Assembly (NCBI RefSeq): GCF_003072645.1
Contig: NZ_CP028897.1
Coordinates: forward strand, 4,627,501 to 4,691,500
DNA from: Dongshaea marina
Lineage (GTDB): Bacteria > Pseudomonadota > Gammaproteobacteria > Enterobacterales > Aeromonadaceae
Length of the DNA stretch: 64,000 bases
Direction: 5' to 3'
Shown here: positions 1 to 8,996 of the stretch, in pieces
How the letters are laid out: each line of letters begins with the position of its first letter
How positions within the stretch are numbered: the stretch's first letter is position 1
The notes under the pieces: model-generated
Databases searched by the model: none
What the model was told of the DNA's origin: nothing
The model's input: only the letters and a program-made list of their open reading frames with translations
Program-made: the position numbers and the translations under genes

Positions 1-191
1 AATCCAGCGGAAAAGGCCCCTGAAATCCAGGCCGACTCTACATCGCTGAAACCAAGAATTCGTGACAGATACAGGGTGATCACGATAAACACCCCATAAT
101 ATGCGGCACGCTCGAGTAGCTCGACACCATTGGCTACCCAGAAGTTTTTAGGGAACCCTCTGAGTAAGGAAAGTGTTAGCTTTTGCTTCAT
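1..191 (-). CDS. POT/MFS-family peptide transporter, N-terminal part
   Basis: Only the first 63 residues lie in the window; the gene continues past the left edge. The visible part has a short cytoplasmic N-terminus and a first membrane segment carrying ELLERAAYYG. This matches the ExxER...YG signature of helix 1 in proton-dependent oligopeptide transporters (POT/PTR2). Those inner-membrane proteins use the proton gradient to import di- and tripeptides, and the ExxER motif takes part in proton coupling. The ATG at 191 is preceded by GGAGA at good spacing. A broader MFS relative with another substrate cannot be excluded from so short a fragment. Confidence 0.7.
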   Translation of the reverse strand, partial: MKQKLTLSLLRGFPKNFWVANGVELLERAAYYGVFIVITLYLSRILGFSDVESAWISGAFSAG

Positions 192-766
192 ATTATTGAT
201 TCTCCATTGGCACTATCCCGGCAACTCCAGGTAACTCTGTGACCTTCAGTCTCTCCCTTACCGGGAGACACCAAGCTGCCTTGTTGAGCTGTTTAAGCCC
301 ACCAGTGTTAAAAATCGACCGCACATCCTACCCTATTTTCTCTCTGAGACCTCTTGGTTTTTCTTCCAAAAACCGAAATAAAATCACAAAATCTATAAAA
401 AACCCGCCCATGCAGCATAAAACTCGCTCAACACATCACCCACCTGAGGCGGAGCAAACGAAACCGACACAGCAAGAATGGGCCATAAACACTCAACCAC
501 AGAGGATCGCCACTGTTTGTCCCTCTGTGTTGGAAGAGAGTTCACCCGAGAGCCATTGCAAGAGGGATAATCACCAAAGGTGGTCGGAGATAAACAGCAG
601 GGGAACTCATGGGTGAATGCCAAAGTCTGTCTCACCTAAATTTGTCGCACTCTGTCTTGTCGGCTCACTTAGCCAAAGCAAGTGATTGCAAACCTACAAC
701 CACAAGTTATATTCTTGGGACTGCTTTCAACTCACCTTCTCATTCATAAGATCTCAAAATTCAGCC
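192..766. other. Intergenic region between divergent POT transporter and azlC
   Basis: Short open frames on both strands here have no ribosome binding sites or recognisable domains, and I treat them as chance. The region must hold both divergent promoters. It contains nested inverted repeats at 498-617, described separately. Confidence 0.5.
498..617 (+). promoter_or_regulatory. Candidate structured leader upstream of azlC
   Basis: Two stems are visible. CACAGAGG (498-505) pairs with CCTCTGTG (522-529). TTCACCC (541-547) pairs with GGGTGAA (611-617) and encloses a small CACC/GGTG hairpin at 572-582. The arrangement looks like a folded RNA or a repressor-binding region about 150 bp before azlC. 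I do not recognise it as a known riboswitch class. No attenuator terminator is evident before azlC. Confidence 0.25.
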
Positions 767-1477
767 ATGCACCGTTCACCTTTTTGTGCCGGCATGCTCG
801 CTGTGATGCCCTTGATCCCCGGGATGCTACCTTTTGGGATGATCACCGGGATGGCAGCAGTGCATGCGGGAATGCCCCCGATAACCGCTCAGCTCTCTTC
901 ATTGATCCTGATGGCCGGTGCCTCACAGATCGCGGTCTCCTCTCTTATCAGCAGCCACACCCTGCCGCTGATGGTGATTCTCACCATCTGGATCATTAAC
1001 CTCAGGTTTATGATGTATAGTGCGGCCCTTTCGGCCCACCAACTTAAATTGAATGGACCGATGCGCCTGTTGTGTGCCTATCTGCTGACGGATCAGTCTT
1101 ACGCTGTGTCTCATCTTCACTTTGAGCAACACCCTCTATCGGCAAAGGAGAAAACCCTGTTTTTTCTGGGAACCGGCTTTCCGCTCTGGTTGTTCTGGCA
1201 ACTTTCAACCGGGGTTGGGATCTTTTTTGGGCAGGCGGTCCCACAGAGCTGGGGGCTGGATTTAGCGGTTCCCCTGTGTTTTCTCTCATTGCTGATCCCT
1301 GCGTTGAGAAATCGCCCGAGTGTTCTGGCTGCCGTGGTCGGGGGGACTTTATCTGTGCTCCTTCATCAGATGCCCTATAACCTGGGGCTTTTAATCGCGG
1401 CCGTCTGTGGGATCTTTAGTGGCTTTTTCGCCGAGCGTTACCTTGGGCAAGGCTCAGGACAGGAGGTGGTCTCATGA
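767..1477 (+). CDS. azlC: AzlC family branched-chain amino acid export protein
   Basis: Large subunit of an AzlCD-type exporter in the inner membrane. The family (AzlC in Bacillus, YgaZ in E. coli) exports branched-chain amino acids or analogues together with a small AzlD partner. The 236-residue product is almost entirely hydrophobic. It has the family's early PGMLPFGMITG and AGASQIAVSSL segments and the conserved stretch NLRFMMYSAAL. The ATG at 767 is preferred over the longer frame from 686 because family members start just before the first hydrophobic segment. Its stop overlaps azlD by 4 bp (ATGA), so the two are translationally coupled. Confidence 0.88.
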   Translation: MHRSPFCAGMLAVMPLIPGMLPFGMITGMAAVHAGMPPITAQLSSLILMAGASQIAVSSLISSHTLPLMVILTIWIINLRFMMYSAALSAHQLKLNGPMRLLCAYLLTDQSYAVSHLHFEQHPLSAKEKTLFFLGTGFPLWLFWQLSTGVGIFFGQAVPQSWGLDLAVPLCFLSLLIPALRNRPSVLAAVVGGTLSVLLHQMPYNLGLLIAAVCGIFSGFFAERYLGQGSGQEVVS

Positions 1478-1797
1478 GCCAGTCACAGATCTGGATCATC
1501 CTATTGGCGGGCAGTCTTGGCACCTTTGCCTTTCGCTACTCCTTTTTATGGCTGGCCGATCGCTATCAGATGCCGCAAACCCTGCGTAGCCTTCTTAAAT
1601 ATGTGCCCGCCGCCGTGCTGGCAGCCTTGGTCACTCCTGCAGTGATGACTCCCGCCATCAACAGCAGTAACTGGCACGACCCACGCCTCATCGCCGGGAT
1701 AGTGGCTTTGGCGATCGCCTGGCGCACCCGCAATACTCTGCTGACACTGATCGGTGGAATGCTGATGATGTGGCTCTGTTTGTGGCTGGGATTCTAA
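1474..1797 (+). CDS. azlD: AzlD family small subunit of amino acid exporter
   Basis: This 107-residue membrane protein has about four hydrophobic segments. The motif KYVPAAVLAALVTPAV and the C-terminal run of small hydrophobic residues are typical of AzlD/YgaH. It is expected to pair with AzlC for branched-chain amino acid export. The gene starts inside the azlC stop (ATGA overlap) and its own stop overlaps by 4 bp the stop of the convergent diguanylate cyclase gene. No separate terminator is seen between the two converging genes. Confidence 0.87.
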   Translation: MSQSQIWIILLAGSLGTFAFRYSFLWLADRYQMPQTLRSLLKYVPAAVLAALVTPAVMTPAINSSNWHDPRLIAGIVALAIAWRTRNTLLTLIGGMLMMWLCLWLGF

Positions 1798-3899
1798 CTC
1801 TCTTCTTCCTCATCCTTAGTAAACAGCTGCACCCCCTGGCGTCCGCCCTTTTTCACCAGGTACATGGCCGCATCTGCGCATTCGATCAGCTGCTCAACCT
1901 TATCGGCATCCTGGGGATATATCGAGATCCCGATACTGGCACTGAGGCTCAGGGCTTTCTCTTCATAGATGATCGGCCGCTCTATTTCACTGACAAGCTG
2001 CTTGGCGATGAGCTCTGCCTCCGAGGCACTACTCTTACAGATAAAGACCATGAACTCATCGCCTCCGATCCGCCCGGCACAGTCATCACGACGTAGCCTG
2101 GACTTGAGTCGCTGAGCAACCACCTGCAAAACGAAGTCTCCTGCGGCATGCCCCTCGTTGTCATTGATCGCCTTGAAAAAGTCCAGATCGATAAACATCA
2201 GAGCCAGGGGTTGCTCCATCTCTTCGGCCACCTGGAGCTGGCTGGAGAGAAGCTCCATGAAGTAACTGCGGTTGGGAAGCTTAGTCAGTTCATCGGTGCT
2301 CGCCTGAAGCTTAAGCTTTTGGTGGGTTTCCAGTTTTAACAGGGTCATCATGATCTGGGATGCAAAATCGGTCACCGCCAGTACAAAACTCTGCTCATCG
2401 GAATACCAGCGATCCGTTACCCTCTCCTTCTCAACCACGATAAATCCAAGAAGCTCTCCCTTGTGGTGAATCGGTGAGATGATCACCGACCCATACAAGG
2501 TTTCCAATCCAAGGTTGCGGACCATTCCCTGGAGTCTTGGATCCATTAAAGGCTCAAGAATAATCAGCGAACTCTGATGAAAATCGGACATCCGACGCTG
2601 GTAACGCTCCTTGACCAGGCGATAAGGTATAGATAGGCCGCTGCGATGCTCATCCTCAGGGGCAAAGTAGAGATCCTTACAATGCATCAGCTCTTTATCC
2701 TTGGAGCAAAACCAGATACTACTTCTCGCGGCTCCCGAAGCCCTGCACAAAGCCTCATTGAAGCGGCGGGTGGTATTGACTAAAGAGCCTTTTGAAATCC
2801 AGTCTCCGGTGGTTAGACTCACTAGCTCTTCATTTTGAATGCGCTGACGCTGCTCCACTGCATCCTTCTCGCGACGCATGATTTCAAGTCCATCCAGCAT
2901 GTGATTGCAGGAGCGCGCCACATCAGCAATCTCATCATGGCCCTCGACCTTGACCCTCTGTTGAGAATGCTCCTCATCGCCAACCAACTTGAGGTTACGG
3001 GAGAGGCGGAGTAAGCGTGAGGAAACATACCCATGCAGAGTCACCAGAACAACCAGAGCATAGATCAATCCACCAATGCTCAGGTAGAAGAAGAATGAAT
3101 ACACCATCTTACGACCCAGCAGGTAAAACTCTCTTGGCTGATAGATATCAATGACCAGCCCGGGCTGTTTATCATAGGTGCGCAGCAGGGTCATACCATG
3201 AATATACTCCTGCTTGATGAATACCTGGTTCTCTCCCCTGCGTAACCGCGCCAACAGAGGTTCCCGCCCGATAAAATCTTCCGGATTAAAACGCGAGATG
3301 GAGGCGGTCGCAGCTGCAGACTGCTGCAACTCGCTCTTGAACTGGGCATCCACCCGTTTGAGCATCATCAGGGAGCCCATGGCTCGCCCCTTGCCACTAC
3401 TGGGAAGGATCGGCTTTCTTGAAAAAAGATAGATCTCATCATCGAGTCGCCACAGACCTGCCTGTGGATGATAAACCAGCTGCTCACTCATATAGCGCGC
3501 CAGCTCCTGGGACATTTTAAATGACAAAGGTGCAAGAACTCCCTTCTCAAGAGCAACCCCAGTATAGAGCTGTCCATCGAGATCCAGATAGGCGATGATG
3601 TCTATATTCAGGTTAGCCAGAGTCGATGCCGTGAGATTACTGGATTCATAGAGGGGATCGCGATGCTGCATATAGGCATAGCTATCATCCCACTCAGACC
3701 AATCCTGAGTGAAAATATTCATCTCTTTGAGGCGACCGAAATATGCCTGATGCAGACGAACCAGGTTTCGCTCGACGCTGCTTCGCTCCAATTGCTGAAA
3801 CTCATTGAGGATCAGAAATCGGGCCCCCAAATAGACGCCTCCAAGTACCAGGATCAACACCGCAAGGATCACAAAAGTAATACTCTGGCTAATCTTCAT
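1794..3899 (-). CDS. Membrane diguanylate cyclase, CHASE4-HAMP-GAF-GGDEF
   Basis: A 701-residue sensor that makes cyclic di-GMP. Order: N-terminal membrane segment (about 7-29); periplasmic CHASE4 sensor domain with WSEWDDSYAYM near residue 70; second membrane segment (about 268-292); HAMP linker; GAF-like domain (about 360-510); C-terminal GGDEF domain. The active-site loop RIGGDEF is intact. RRDD sits five residues before GGDEF, which fits an RxxD product-inhibition site, so the enzyme should be active and feedback controlled. There is no EAL domain. The gene stands alone and converges on azlD. Cyclic di-GMP could control the Tad pilus locus further along, but that is inference. Confidence 0.92.
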   Translation of the reverse strand: MKISQSITFVILAVLILVLGGVYLGARFLILNEFQQLERSSVERNLVRLHQAYFGRLKEMNIFTQDWSEWDDSYAYMQHRDPLYESSNLTASTLANLNIDIIAYLDLDGQLYTGVALEKGVLAPLSFKMSQELARYMSEQLVYHPQAGLWRLDDEIYLFSRKPILPSSGKGRAMGSLMMLKRVDAQFKSELQQSAAATASISRFNPEDFIGREPLLARLRRGENQVFIKQEYIHGMTLLRTYDKQPGLVIDIYQPREFYLLGRKMVYSFFFYLSIGGLIYALVVLVTLHGYVSSRLLRLSRNLKLVGDEEHSQQRVKVEGHDEIADVARSCNHMLDGLEIMRREKDAVEQRQRIQNEELVSLTTGDWISKGSLVNTTRRFNEALCRASGAARSSIWFCSKDKELMHCKDLYFAPEDEHRSGLSIPYRLVKERYQRRMSDFHQSSLIILEPLMDPRLQGMVRNLGLETLYGSVIISPIHHKGELLGFIVVEKERVTDRWYSDEQSFVLAVTDFASQIMMTLLKLETHQKLKLQASTDELTKLPNRSYFMELLSSQLQVAEEMEQPLALMFIDLDFFKAINDNEGHAAGDFVLQVVAQRLKSRLRRDDCAGRIGGDEFMVFICKSSASEAELIAKQLVSEIERPIIYEEKALSLSASIGISIYPQDADKVEQLIECADAAMYLVKKGGRQGVQLFTKDEEEES

Positions 3900-4009
3900 C
3901 GTTGCTAAGACTCAATTGTCGATTAATAAAAGTTTAAGCAGCTCTTGGTATTCTGCCCAGCCGATCTAGCCGAATCTCTAAAGATCAAGGAGTTAAAAGA
4001 TCAGTACAA

Positions 4010-4274
4010 GGCTCTGTTGACGTTTCCAATTTTGAACCTATTGCCGCTGAAAATGTTCTATTCGCGGCGCGAGTCATGAGATTTAGTTGCTCTAAATGAG
4101 TGATGAGCAACAATAAACAGAGCTTTCTCAGGCAGAGCCCGAAGTGCAGTGGCTATTTTTCCTCCCTGCCGAGTTATCAGATGCTCATGTAGAGCAACTA
4201 CACCAGACATCTTCAGCTTTGCTGGATGAAAAAATTGCCAACTGCAGAACCAAATCTGAAACGTCAACAGAGCC
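4010..4274. repeat. MITE-like repeat, copy 1
   Basis: A 265-bp element bounded by an inverted repeat: it opens GGCTCTGTTGACGTTTC and closes with the reverse complement of the same 17 bases. It is clearly similar along its length to 4591-4845. No transposase fits inside; the short frames are not protein-like. Terminal inverted repeats, small size and a second copy nearby fit a non-autonomous miniature transposable element. I could not see a target-site duplication. The ends loosely resemble IS ends that begin GGC(T)...TGTTG, but the parent family is not identified. Confidence 0.75.
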
Positions 4275-4367
4275 TAAGCCAGCCACGACGAAATGGATGG
4301 TTTCATCTACATTTAGGGAGAGAGGGCGACACATTCAGGTGTGCAGGAATAAAGTGAGGGATTAAAG

Positions 4368-4535
4368 ATGGATAAAATCGCCTATGAAGAAGGGATCCGC
4401 GTCTGTTATGAGGGCGGAGATCGGGATGAGATCTATAAGCTATATCACAACCCGACTGATGAGGAGATCAGAGCATTTCACCACGGCTTTGATGATGAGA
4501 ACGCTGCAGAAGAGGAAGGCAACAGCCTCTATTAA
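4368..4535 (+). CDS. Small acidic hypothetical protein (55 aa)
   Basis: An ATG frame of 55 residues beginning MDKIAYEEGIRVCYEGGD and ending in an acidic tail. GTGAGG lies upstream at an acceptable distance, and a convincing terminator hairpin follows within 25 bp of the stop, which supports a real transcribed gene. It is rich in Asp, Glu and Tyr and has no membrane segment or signal peptide. I do not recognise the family. It sits exactly between the two MITE-like copies, so it may have moved with them or may be an ordinary gene bracketed by two insertions. Confidence 0.6.
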   Translation: MDKIAYEEGIRVCYEGGDRDEIYKLYHNPTDEEIRAFHHGFDDENAAEEEGNSLY

Positions 4536-4554
4536 CTATCACCCTCCCCTAGAA

Positions 4555-4584
4555 AAGAAAGAGCTCTGACTCGGAGCTCTTCTT
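4555..4584 (+). terminator. Rho-independent terminator after the 55-aa gene
   Basis: AGAGCTC (4560-4566) and GAGCTCT (4574-4580) form a stem with a 7-base loop. A-rich sequence precedes it and TCTT follows. It lies directly behind the small gene and just before the second MITE-like copy. Confidence 0.65.
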
Positions 4585-4590
4585 ATCTTA

Positions 4591-4845
4591 GGCTCTGTTG
4601 GCATTTCCAATTTTGAACCTGTTGCCCCTGAAGATATTCTGTTCGCGGCGCGGATCATGAGGTTTAGTTGTTCTAAATGAGTGATGAGCAATAATGAACA
4701 GGGCTTTTCCGAAGGGCAGTGGCAATTTTTTCCTCCCAGTAGCGTTATCAGATGCTCATGTAGAGCGGCTACACCACACATCTTCTGCCTTGCGGGATGA
4801 AAAAATTGCCAACTGCAGAGCCAAATCTGAAACTTCAACAGAGTC
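4591..4845. repeat. MITE-like repeat, copy 2
   Basis: Second, slightly shorter (255 bp) copy of the element at 4010-4274, in the same orientation. The left end GGCTCTGTTGGCATTTC pairs with an imperfect right end (GAAACTTCAACAGAGTC). The copies differ by many scattered substitutions and an internal deletion of about ten bases, so the duplication is not recent. An internal inverted pair (GGCAATTTTTTC / GAAAAAATTGCC) adds a second level of symmetry. Confidence 0.75.
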
Positions 4846-4952
4846 TGATACTTGTGAAAGTAATCGCATACATTACAGGTCATGCCTTGATTCTGCATTA
4901 GTAATTGAACGGTAGATCTACTATGCTTAATAAACAGGTTGAATATATGACC

Positions 4953-5357
4953 CTATTCCACAATACAGTGAGAGAATACAAAGCTGAATCCATCACCCGA
5001 AGTATCTATTAGCCTATTAGTATATTCATCCAGAACATATTTTCTTTCAACTCCCAAGTTTGGGTGTTTTATAGTGACGAACTTACTACCAGGTTGAAAA
5101 TCAACATCAACATTCATTGATTCCTCATATAATCCGCCATCAATTCTCTGATATGTGTATGTGGATATAGGATTTGGTTCAGGTTTAAAATTCAGAATAT
5201 ATTGATGCTGCTCTTTATTCTTAAGATCCACTCGAGCCCATACACTTTTCCATGAGTGCCCACAAGTAAATAGATCACCATATGAATCTGCCAATACACT
5301 TGTTGACACGAAAAATAATGCTAAAACATAGTTTACCAGATATATCTTCAACTTCAT
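4953..5357 (-). CDS. Secreted hypothetical protein (134 aa)
   Basis: The first ~23 residues form a typical Sec signal peptide, cut after VLA before DSYGDLF. The mature part of about 110 residues is polar with two cysteines, one near each end, which could form a disulfide in the periplasm. TAGGAGTAG precedes the ATG at 5357 at good spacing. I do not recognise the family, and no partner gene is obvious: the next gene on the same strand (5560-5910) is also a small exported protein, and about 200 AT-rich bases separate them. Confidence 0.7.
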   Translation of the reverse strand: MKLKIYLVNYVLALFFVSTSVLADSYGDLFTCGHSWKSVWARVDLKNKEQHQYILNFKPEPNPISTYTYQRIDGGLYEESMNVDVDFQPGSKFVTIKHPNLGVERKYVLDEYTNRLIDTSGDGFSFVFSHCIVE

Positions 5358-5559
5358 TTCACTACTCCTAATATCTGAAATTCAATAATCCCCATAATCC
5401 ATTTTCACTCATAAAATAAGAACCCCATAGGATGTGACATATACATATCAAACCCTAAAATCAACTCAGCATTTAAACACCCCCGTTATTTTTACTGTAA
5501 ATTCCATTTAACTTAAAACATTCGAAATAAATTAGTAAAATCTGGACGCCTTCTATAAG

Positions 5560-5910
5560 TCAGTTTCCAAAAATAACTTCATCTGAAGCGATGGTAACAT
5601 TTGAGCTCGAGTGATAGACCTTCATTACCTCCGATCTTATTACTAACTTATCAGTTACTAATCTTGCATTCCCTCTCATTATAATTTGATCATTATGGTA
5701 ACTAAGTATATCAGCTTCCAATCTAATAGGATCACTATCATCCATATTAATAACAACATCCCCTGTATATTTAAGGTTACCATCACCTAAATCTTTCACT
5801 TTATATGCATCAATTGAAAGAACCTTAGCATAAGCCGAGGTGCAATACATAAAAAGCAGGATTACTAGCAACTCTTTTATTTTATTGGCAAACCTCCAAT
5901 AATTATTCAT
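5560..5910 (-). CDS. Small exported protein with OstA/LptA-like repeats
   Basis: A 116-residue product starting MNNYWRFANK. GAGGAGA six bases before the ATG at 5910 decides this start over the longer frame from 5946. A signal peptide ends near TSAYA. The rest alternates short beta-strand patterns such as KYTGDVVINMDD, RLEADILSYHND and IIMRGNARLVT. This resembles the OstA/LptA beta-jellyroll that carries lipopolysaccharide across the periplasm, but it is far shorter than LptA. It is an LptA-like domain by pattern only; function unknown. It lies downstream of the acyl-CoA cluster, on the same strand. Confidence 0.65.
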   Translation of the reverse strand: MNNYWRFANKIKELLVILLFMYCTSAYAKVLSIDAYKVKDLGDGNLKYTGDVVINMDDSDPIRLEADILSYHNDQIIMRGNARLVTDKLVIRSEVMKVYHSSSNVTIASDEVIFGN

Positions 5911-6055
5911 GCGATTCTCCTCAGTTATAAAAACCCGGAAAAGCAAACATATACAAAAATGTCTTGTTATGTGTTGGTATAACCTTCAATCTCGATGCTA
6001 AATCTAAAAAATAAAATCTAATGCGACGAGATAATATCAACCCCTTCCTTAACAC

Positions 6056-8014
6056 TTAATTCATCACATCTAATAACTGTTCACTATTATTAAAGATCGA
6101 TGCAATCTCTTTTATTGCATCAGGATTGTTTAATGTTGAAAGATCTCCCACCCCGTCCAAATTGCAGGTTGCTATATGACGTAATAGTCTACGCATAATC
6201 TTTCCGGATCTTGTTTTTGGTAGTTCCGGCACGATAATAATGTTATCCGGTTTAGCAAACGGTCCAATTATATTGCAAACATAACCTTTCAACTCAGACG
6301 TTATATCGCCCCTATCAGAATCACTCTCCTTTAGAATGACAAATGCATAAATACCTTGCCCCTTTATAGGATCAGGAACACCAATGACTGATGATTCAAC
6401 ACAAGCAGGATGCTGCGTCAATGCATTCTCAATCTCACCACTACCTATTCTATGACCAGATACATTTAGCACATCATCAATGCGCCCGGTAACCCAATAA
6501 TAACCATCTTTATCTCTATATACTCCATCTCCTGTATAGAACAAACCCGGATGAGTTTTACAGTACAGTTCAATGAACCTTCGATGATCGCCATAAATAC
6601 TACGTGCTATCCCGGGCCAGCTTTGGCGAATGACAAGCTCACCGTGAACATCATTCCCCAACAGAGCCTTACCATCTTCATCTAAAATAATCGGCTCAAT
6701 ACCAAAAAAAGGATGATGTACAGATCCAGGTTTGTTTTCGGATACGCCTGGAAGCGGGCTCATCATGATACCTCCACACTCAGTTTGCCACCAGGTATCA
6801 ACAACTGCGCAACGTCCCTCTCCTACAATTTCGTGATACCATTTCCAGGTCTCCTGATCGATTGGCTCCCCTACACTTCCTAATACACGTAGAGATGAGC
6901 GATCATAGCTATTGACCCAGAGATCACCATGCTTGTTCAGATTACGCAATGCCGTAGGAGAGGTATAAAAGATATTTACTTTATGCCGTTCAACCATATC
7001 CCAGTAACGCCCTGGATCGGGATAAGTCGGCAGGCTTTCAAACATTAAGGTGCTTGCTCCATTGGCTAGGGGTCCATAAACTACATAGCTATGTCCAGTG
7101 ATCCAACCAAGATCTGCAACACAGGCATATACATCGCCAGGATGATAGTCAAATATATACTGATGAGTAACCGCAGCATATAATAAATATCCAGCTGTAG
7201 TGTGCATAATCCCTTTTGGGATCCCTGTGCTTCCTGACGTATAGAGAATGAAGAGAGGATCCTCACTATCCATTTCTTCACAAGGACAATAGGGTCTTTC
7301 CGTATCCATTAACTTATCGAGGCTGTAATCTCGACCGGAGAGCATCTTTACCTCAGAAGACGTTCGATGAGCGACTAGAACAGAATGAACCTGGGGACAC
7401 TCAGAGAGTGCCTCATCAACAATTTCTTTTAAGGGAATACGTTTTACACCCCTAACCCCCTCATTTGCTGTAATAAGCAAATTAGCATTAGCACTATTAA
7501 CTCTCTGTGCCAATGCTTTTGAACTAAAACCAGCAAAAATGACTGTGTGTATGGCACCAATACGAGCACAGGCTAACATTGCGATTATAGCCTCAGGAAT
7601 CATAGGCATGTAGATAGCTACACTATCTCCTTTACGGATCCCTTTTCTTTTCAGGGCATTTGCTAAGCGACAAATATCCTGGTGCAGCTCATAATAGCTT
7701 ATTGAGCGCACCTCATCTGGCTCATTCCCCTCCCAAATAATAGCGGTTTGATATCCCCTTTCCTCCAGATGTCTATCAACACAGTTATAGCAAGCATTTA
7801 TCTTTCCATCTAAAAACCAGGAATACAATCCTCGTGATGATTTCTCTGACTTTACTTTCGAAAAAGGATTTATCCACTTAAGCTTAGAGTATGCTAAATT
7901 CTCCCAAAAATCTTCATTATTCTCGATACTGTATCGATACCTCTCTTGGTAGTAGCCCTCAGAGTTAATATATGCTCTATTTCGAACTCTTTCCGGAACT
8001 GGATACCTTTCCAT
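6056..8014 (-). CDS. acs: Acetyl-CoA synthetase (AMP-forming)
   Basis: A 652-residue adenylate-forming enzyme, the same length as E. coli Acs. It activates acetate with ATP and CoA to acetyl-CoA through acetyl-AMP. Visible motifs: phosphate loop YTSGSTGIPKG (258-268), GEP (382-384), DTWWQTE (406-412) with the tryptophan that limits the pocket to short acids, hinge region near 510, and catalytic lysine in RSGKIMRR (Lys605), the residue that is acetylated to switch the enzyme off. The neighbours are acetoacetate decarboxylase, butyrate kinase, phosphate butyryltransferase and thiolase on the same strand, so it probably works in the same acyl-CoA module. A propionate-preferring relative is less likely given the WWQTE motif. 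Confidence 0.9.
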   Translation of the reverse strand: MERYPVPERVRNRAYINSEGYYQERYRYSIENNEDFWENLAYSKLKWINPFSKVKSEKSSRGLYSWFLDGKINACYNCVDRHLEERGYQTAIIWEGNEPDEVRSISYYELHQDICRLANALKRKGIRKGDSVAIYMPMIPEAIIAMLACARIGAIHTVIFAGFSSKALAQRVNSANANLLITANEGVRGVKRIPLKEIVDEALSECPQVHSVLVAHRTSSEVKMLSGRDYSLDKLMDTERPYCPCEEMDSEDPLFILYTSGSTGIPKGIMHTTAGYLLYAAVTHQYIFDYHPGDVYACVADLGWITGHSYVVYGPLANGASTLMFESLPTYPDPGRYWDMVERHKVNIFYTSPTALRNLNKHGDLWVNSYDRSSLRVLGSVGEPIDQETWKWYHEIVGEGRCAVVDTWWQTECGGIMMSPLPGVSENKPGSVHHPFFGIEPIILDEDGKALLGNDVHGELVIRQSWPGIARSIYGDHRRFIELYCKTHPGLFYTGDGVYRDKDGYYWVTGRIDDVLNVSGHRIGSGEIENALTQHPACVESSVIGVPDPIKGQGIYAFVILKESDSDRGDITSELKGYVCNIIGPFAKPDNIIIVPELPKTRSGKIMRRLLRHIATCNLDGVGDLSTLNNPDAIKEIASIFNNSEQLLDVMN

Positions 8015-8083
8015 GGATATCTCCCAATTTTTAAGAACAGTGAAATAAATTAGCTATCGATAATTTAAAGATGAAACTATTTC

Positions 8084-8860
8084 TTATCTTGAGGCTGCAT
8101 AAGATTCTGAAAAACTCAAGTAGTCCAAAGCAACTTCACCATAGGGTAGAGTCAAGTCAGCAATAAAATGTGATGCAGAGATAACTCTTTTTACTGGTAG
8201 CTCATTTACGGGAGCTAATGCATGAGCATGGAACTCTAAAGCAGCGGGACCTGTATAAGCCCACTTTACCCGGATATCGGTCATCTGATAACGAACCAGT
8301 TGACAAATTGCTGGTGTGCCATCCACATGTGGGATCGATTTAACCAAGAAGTTTTGTCCCCCCAGAGCTTCCTGAACAGCGAGTTTATCAAGCTCTTCAA
8401 ACTTAAAGCCCATGGTCCCCGTTGCAATTCGGGTTTTACCATAGTCTAAGGTTCCTAACAGGGTATCGCCATCGATTTCCAGCTTGGGCGATCCCAGCTT
8501 TTTAGGAAATCCCCAGATTTCCCGACCAGCGGCAATCGGTGGATGACAGTCCAAAAACATCGAATGGACATAGGTTCCAGGTTCCCCCTCGAACGTCACA
8601 GGGATCACCTGGCCCGACTCATTAAATTCTCCAAACCCACTGGAGTTTGGCATCCGCATGAATTCATATTTAACCAGTGGCTCTGGCGCTTCCAATCCCG
8701 GCGGTAAGATCCGAGCCAATGCATCAGGATCTGTTTCATAGGTAATCAAAAAATACTCACGATTCACAAATCGATTTGGGGCGACAGTATATGCTGGATT
8801 CCCCTGAATGACAGGCATATCAAAGGCCTTCTTTTTACTCTTTAAATCCATAAAGTCCAT
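8084..8860 (-). CDS. adc: Acetoacetate decarboxylase
   Basis: A 258-residue cytoplasmic enzyme that converts acetoacetate to acetone and CO2 through a Schiff base. The family signature [12 protein letters not shown] is intact; Lys120 corresponds to the Schiff-base lysine and Lys121 to its pKa-lowering neighbour. Length is close to clostridial Adc. It ends 70 bp before acs and follows a small gene and butyrate kinase on the same strand. Two close ATG codons (8860 and 8851) are both possible, with no strong ribosome site. An Adc-superfamily member with another keto-acid substrate remains possible, but the lysine pair and flanking residues favour true Adc. Confidence 0.88.
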   Translation of the reverse strand: MDFMDLKSKKKAFDMPVIQGNPAYTVAPNRFVNREYFLITYETDPDALARILPPGLEAPEPLVKYEFMRMPNSSGFGEFNESGQVIPVTFEGEPGTYVHSMFLDCHPPIAAGREIWGFPKKLGSPKLEIDGDTLLGTLDYGKTRIATGTMGFKFEELDKLAVQEALGGQNFLVKSIPHVDGTPAICQLVRYQMTDIRVKWAYTGPAALEFHAHALAPVNELPVKRVISASHFIADLTLPYGEVALDYLSFSESYAASR

Positions 8861-8996
8861 AATAAATTGATCACCGAATATTATTTATAAAGCCTCGTGA
8901 AATTTACGATGCTCCTGGATTGTTATAATCCTAGTATTTACTAGCTAGATCATAAATTGATATGAATAATTATTTACTACTGGCGAAGTGGTATTT

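Noticed and set aside
239-635. Open frames on both strands before azlC
   Set aside because: No ribosome sites, low-complexity composition, no domain, and they overlap inverted repeats; treated as chance frames.
4010-4845. A complete insertion sequence
   Set aside because: Inverted ends are present but there is no room for a transposase and no target-site duplication could be seen.
4144-4915. Short frames inside the two MITE-like copies
   Set aside because: They follow the repeat rather than any protein family, differ between the copies by frameshift, and have no transposase motif.
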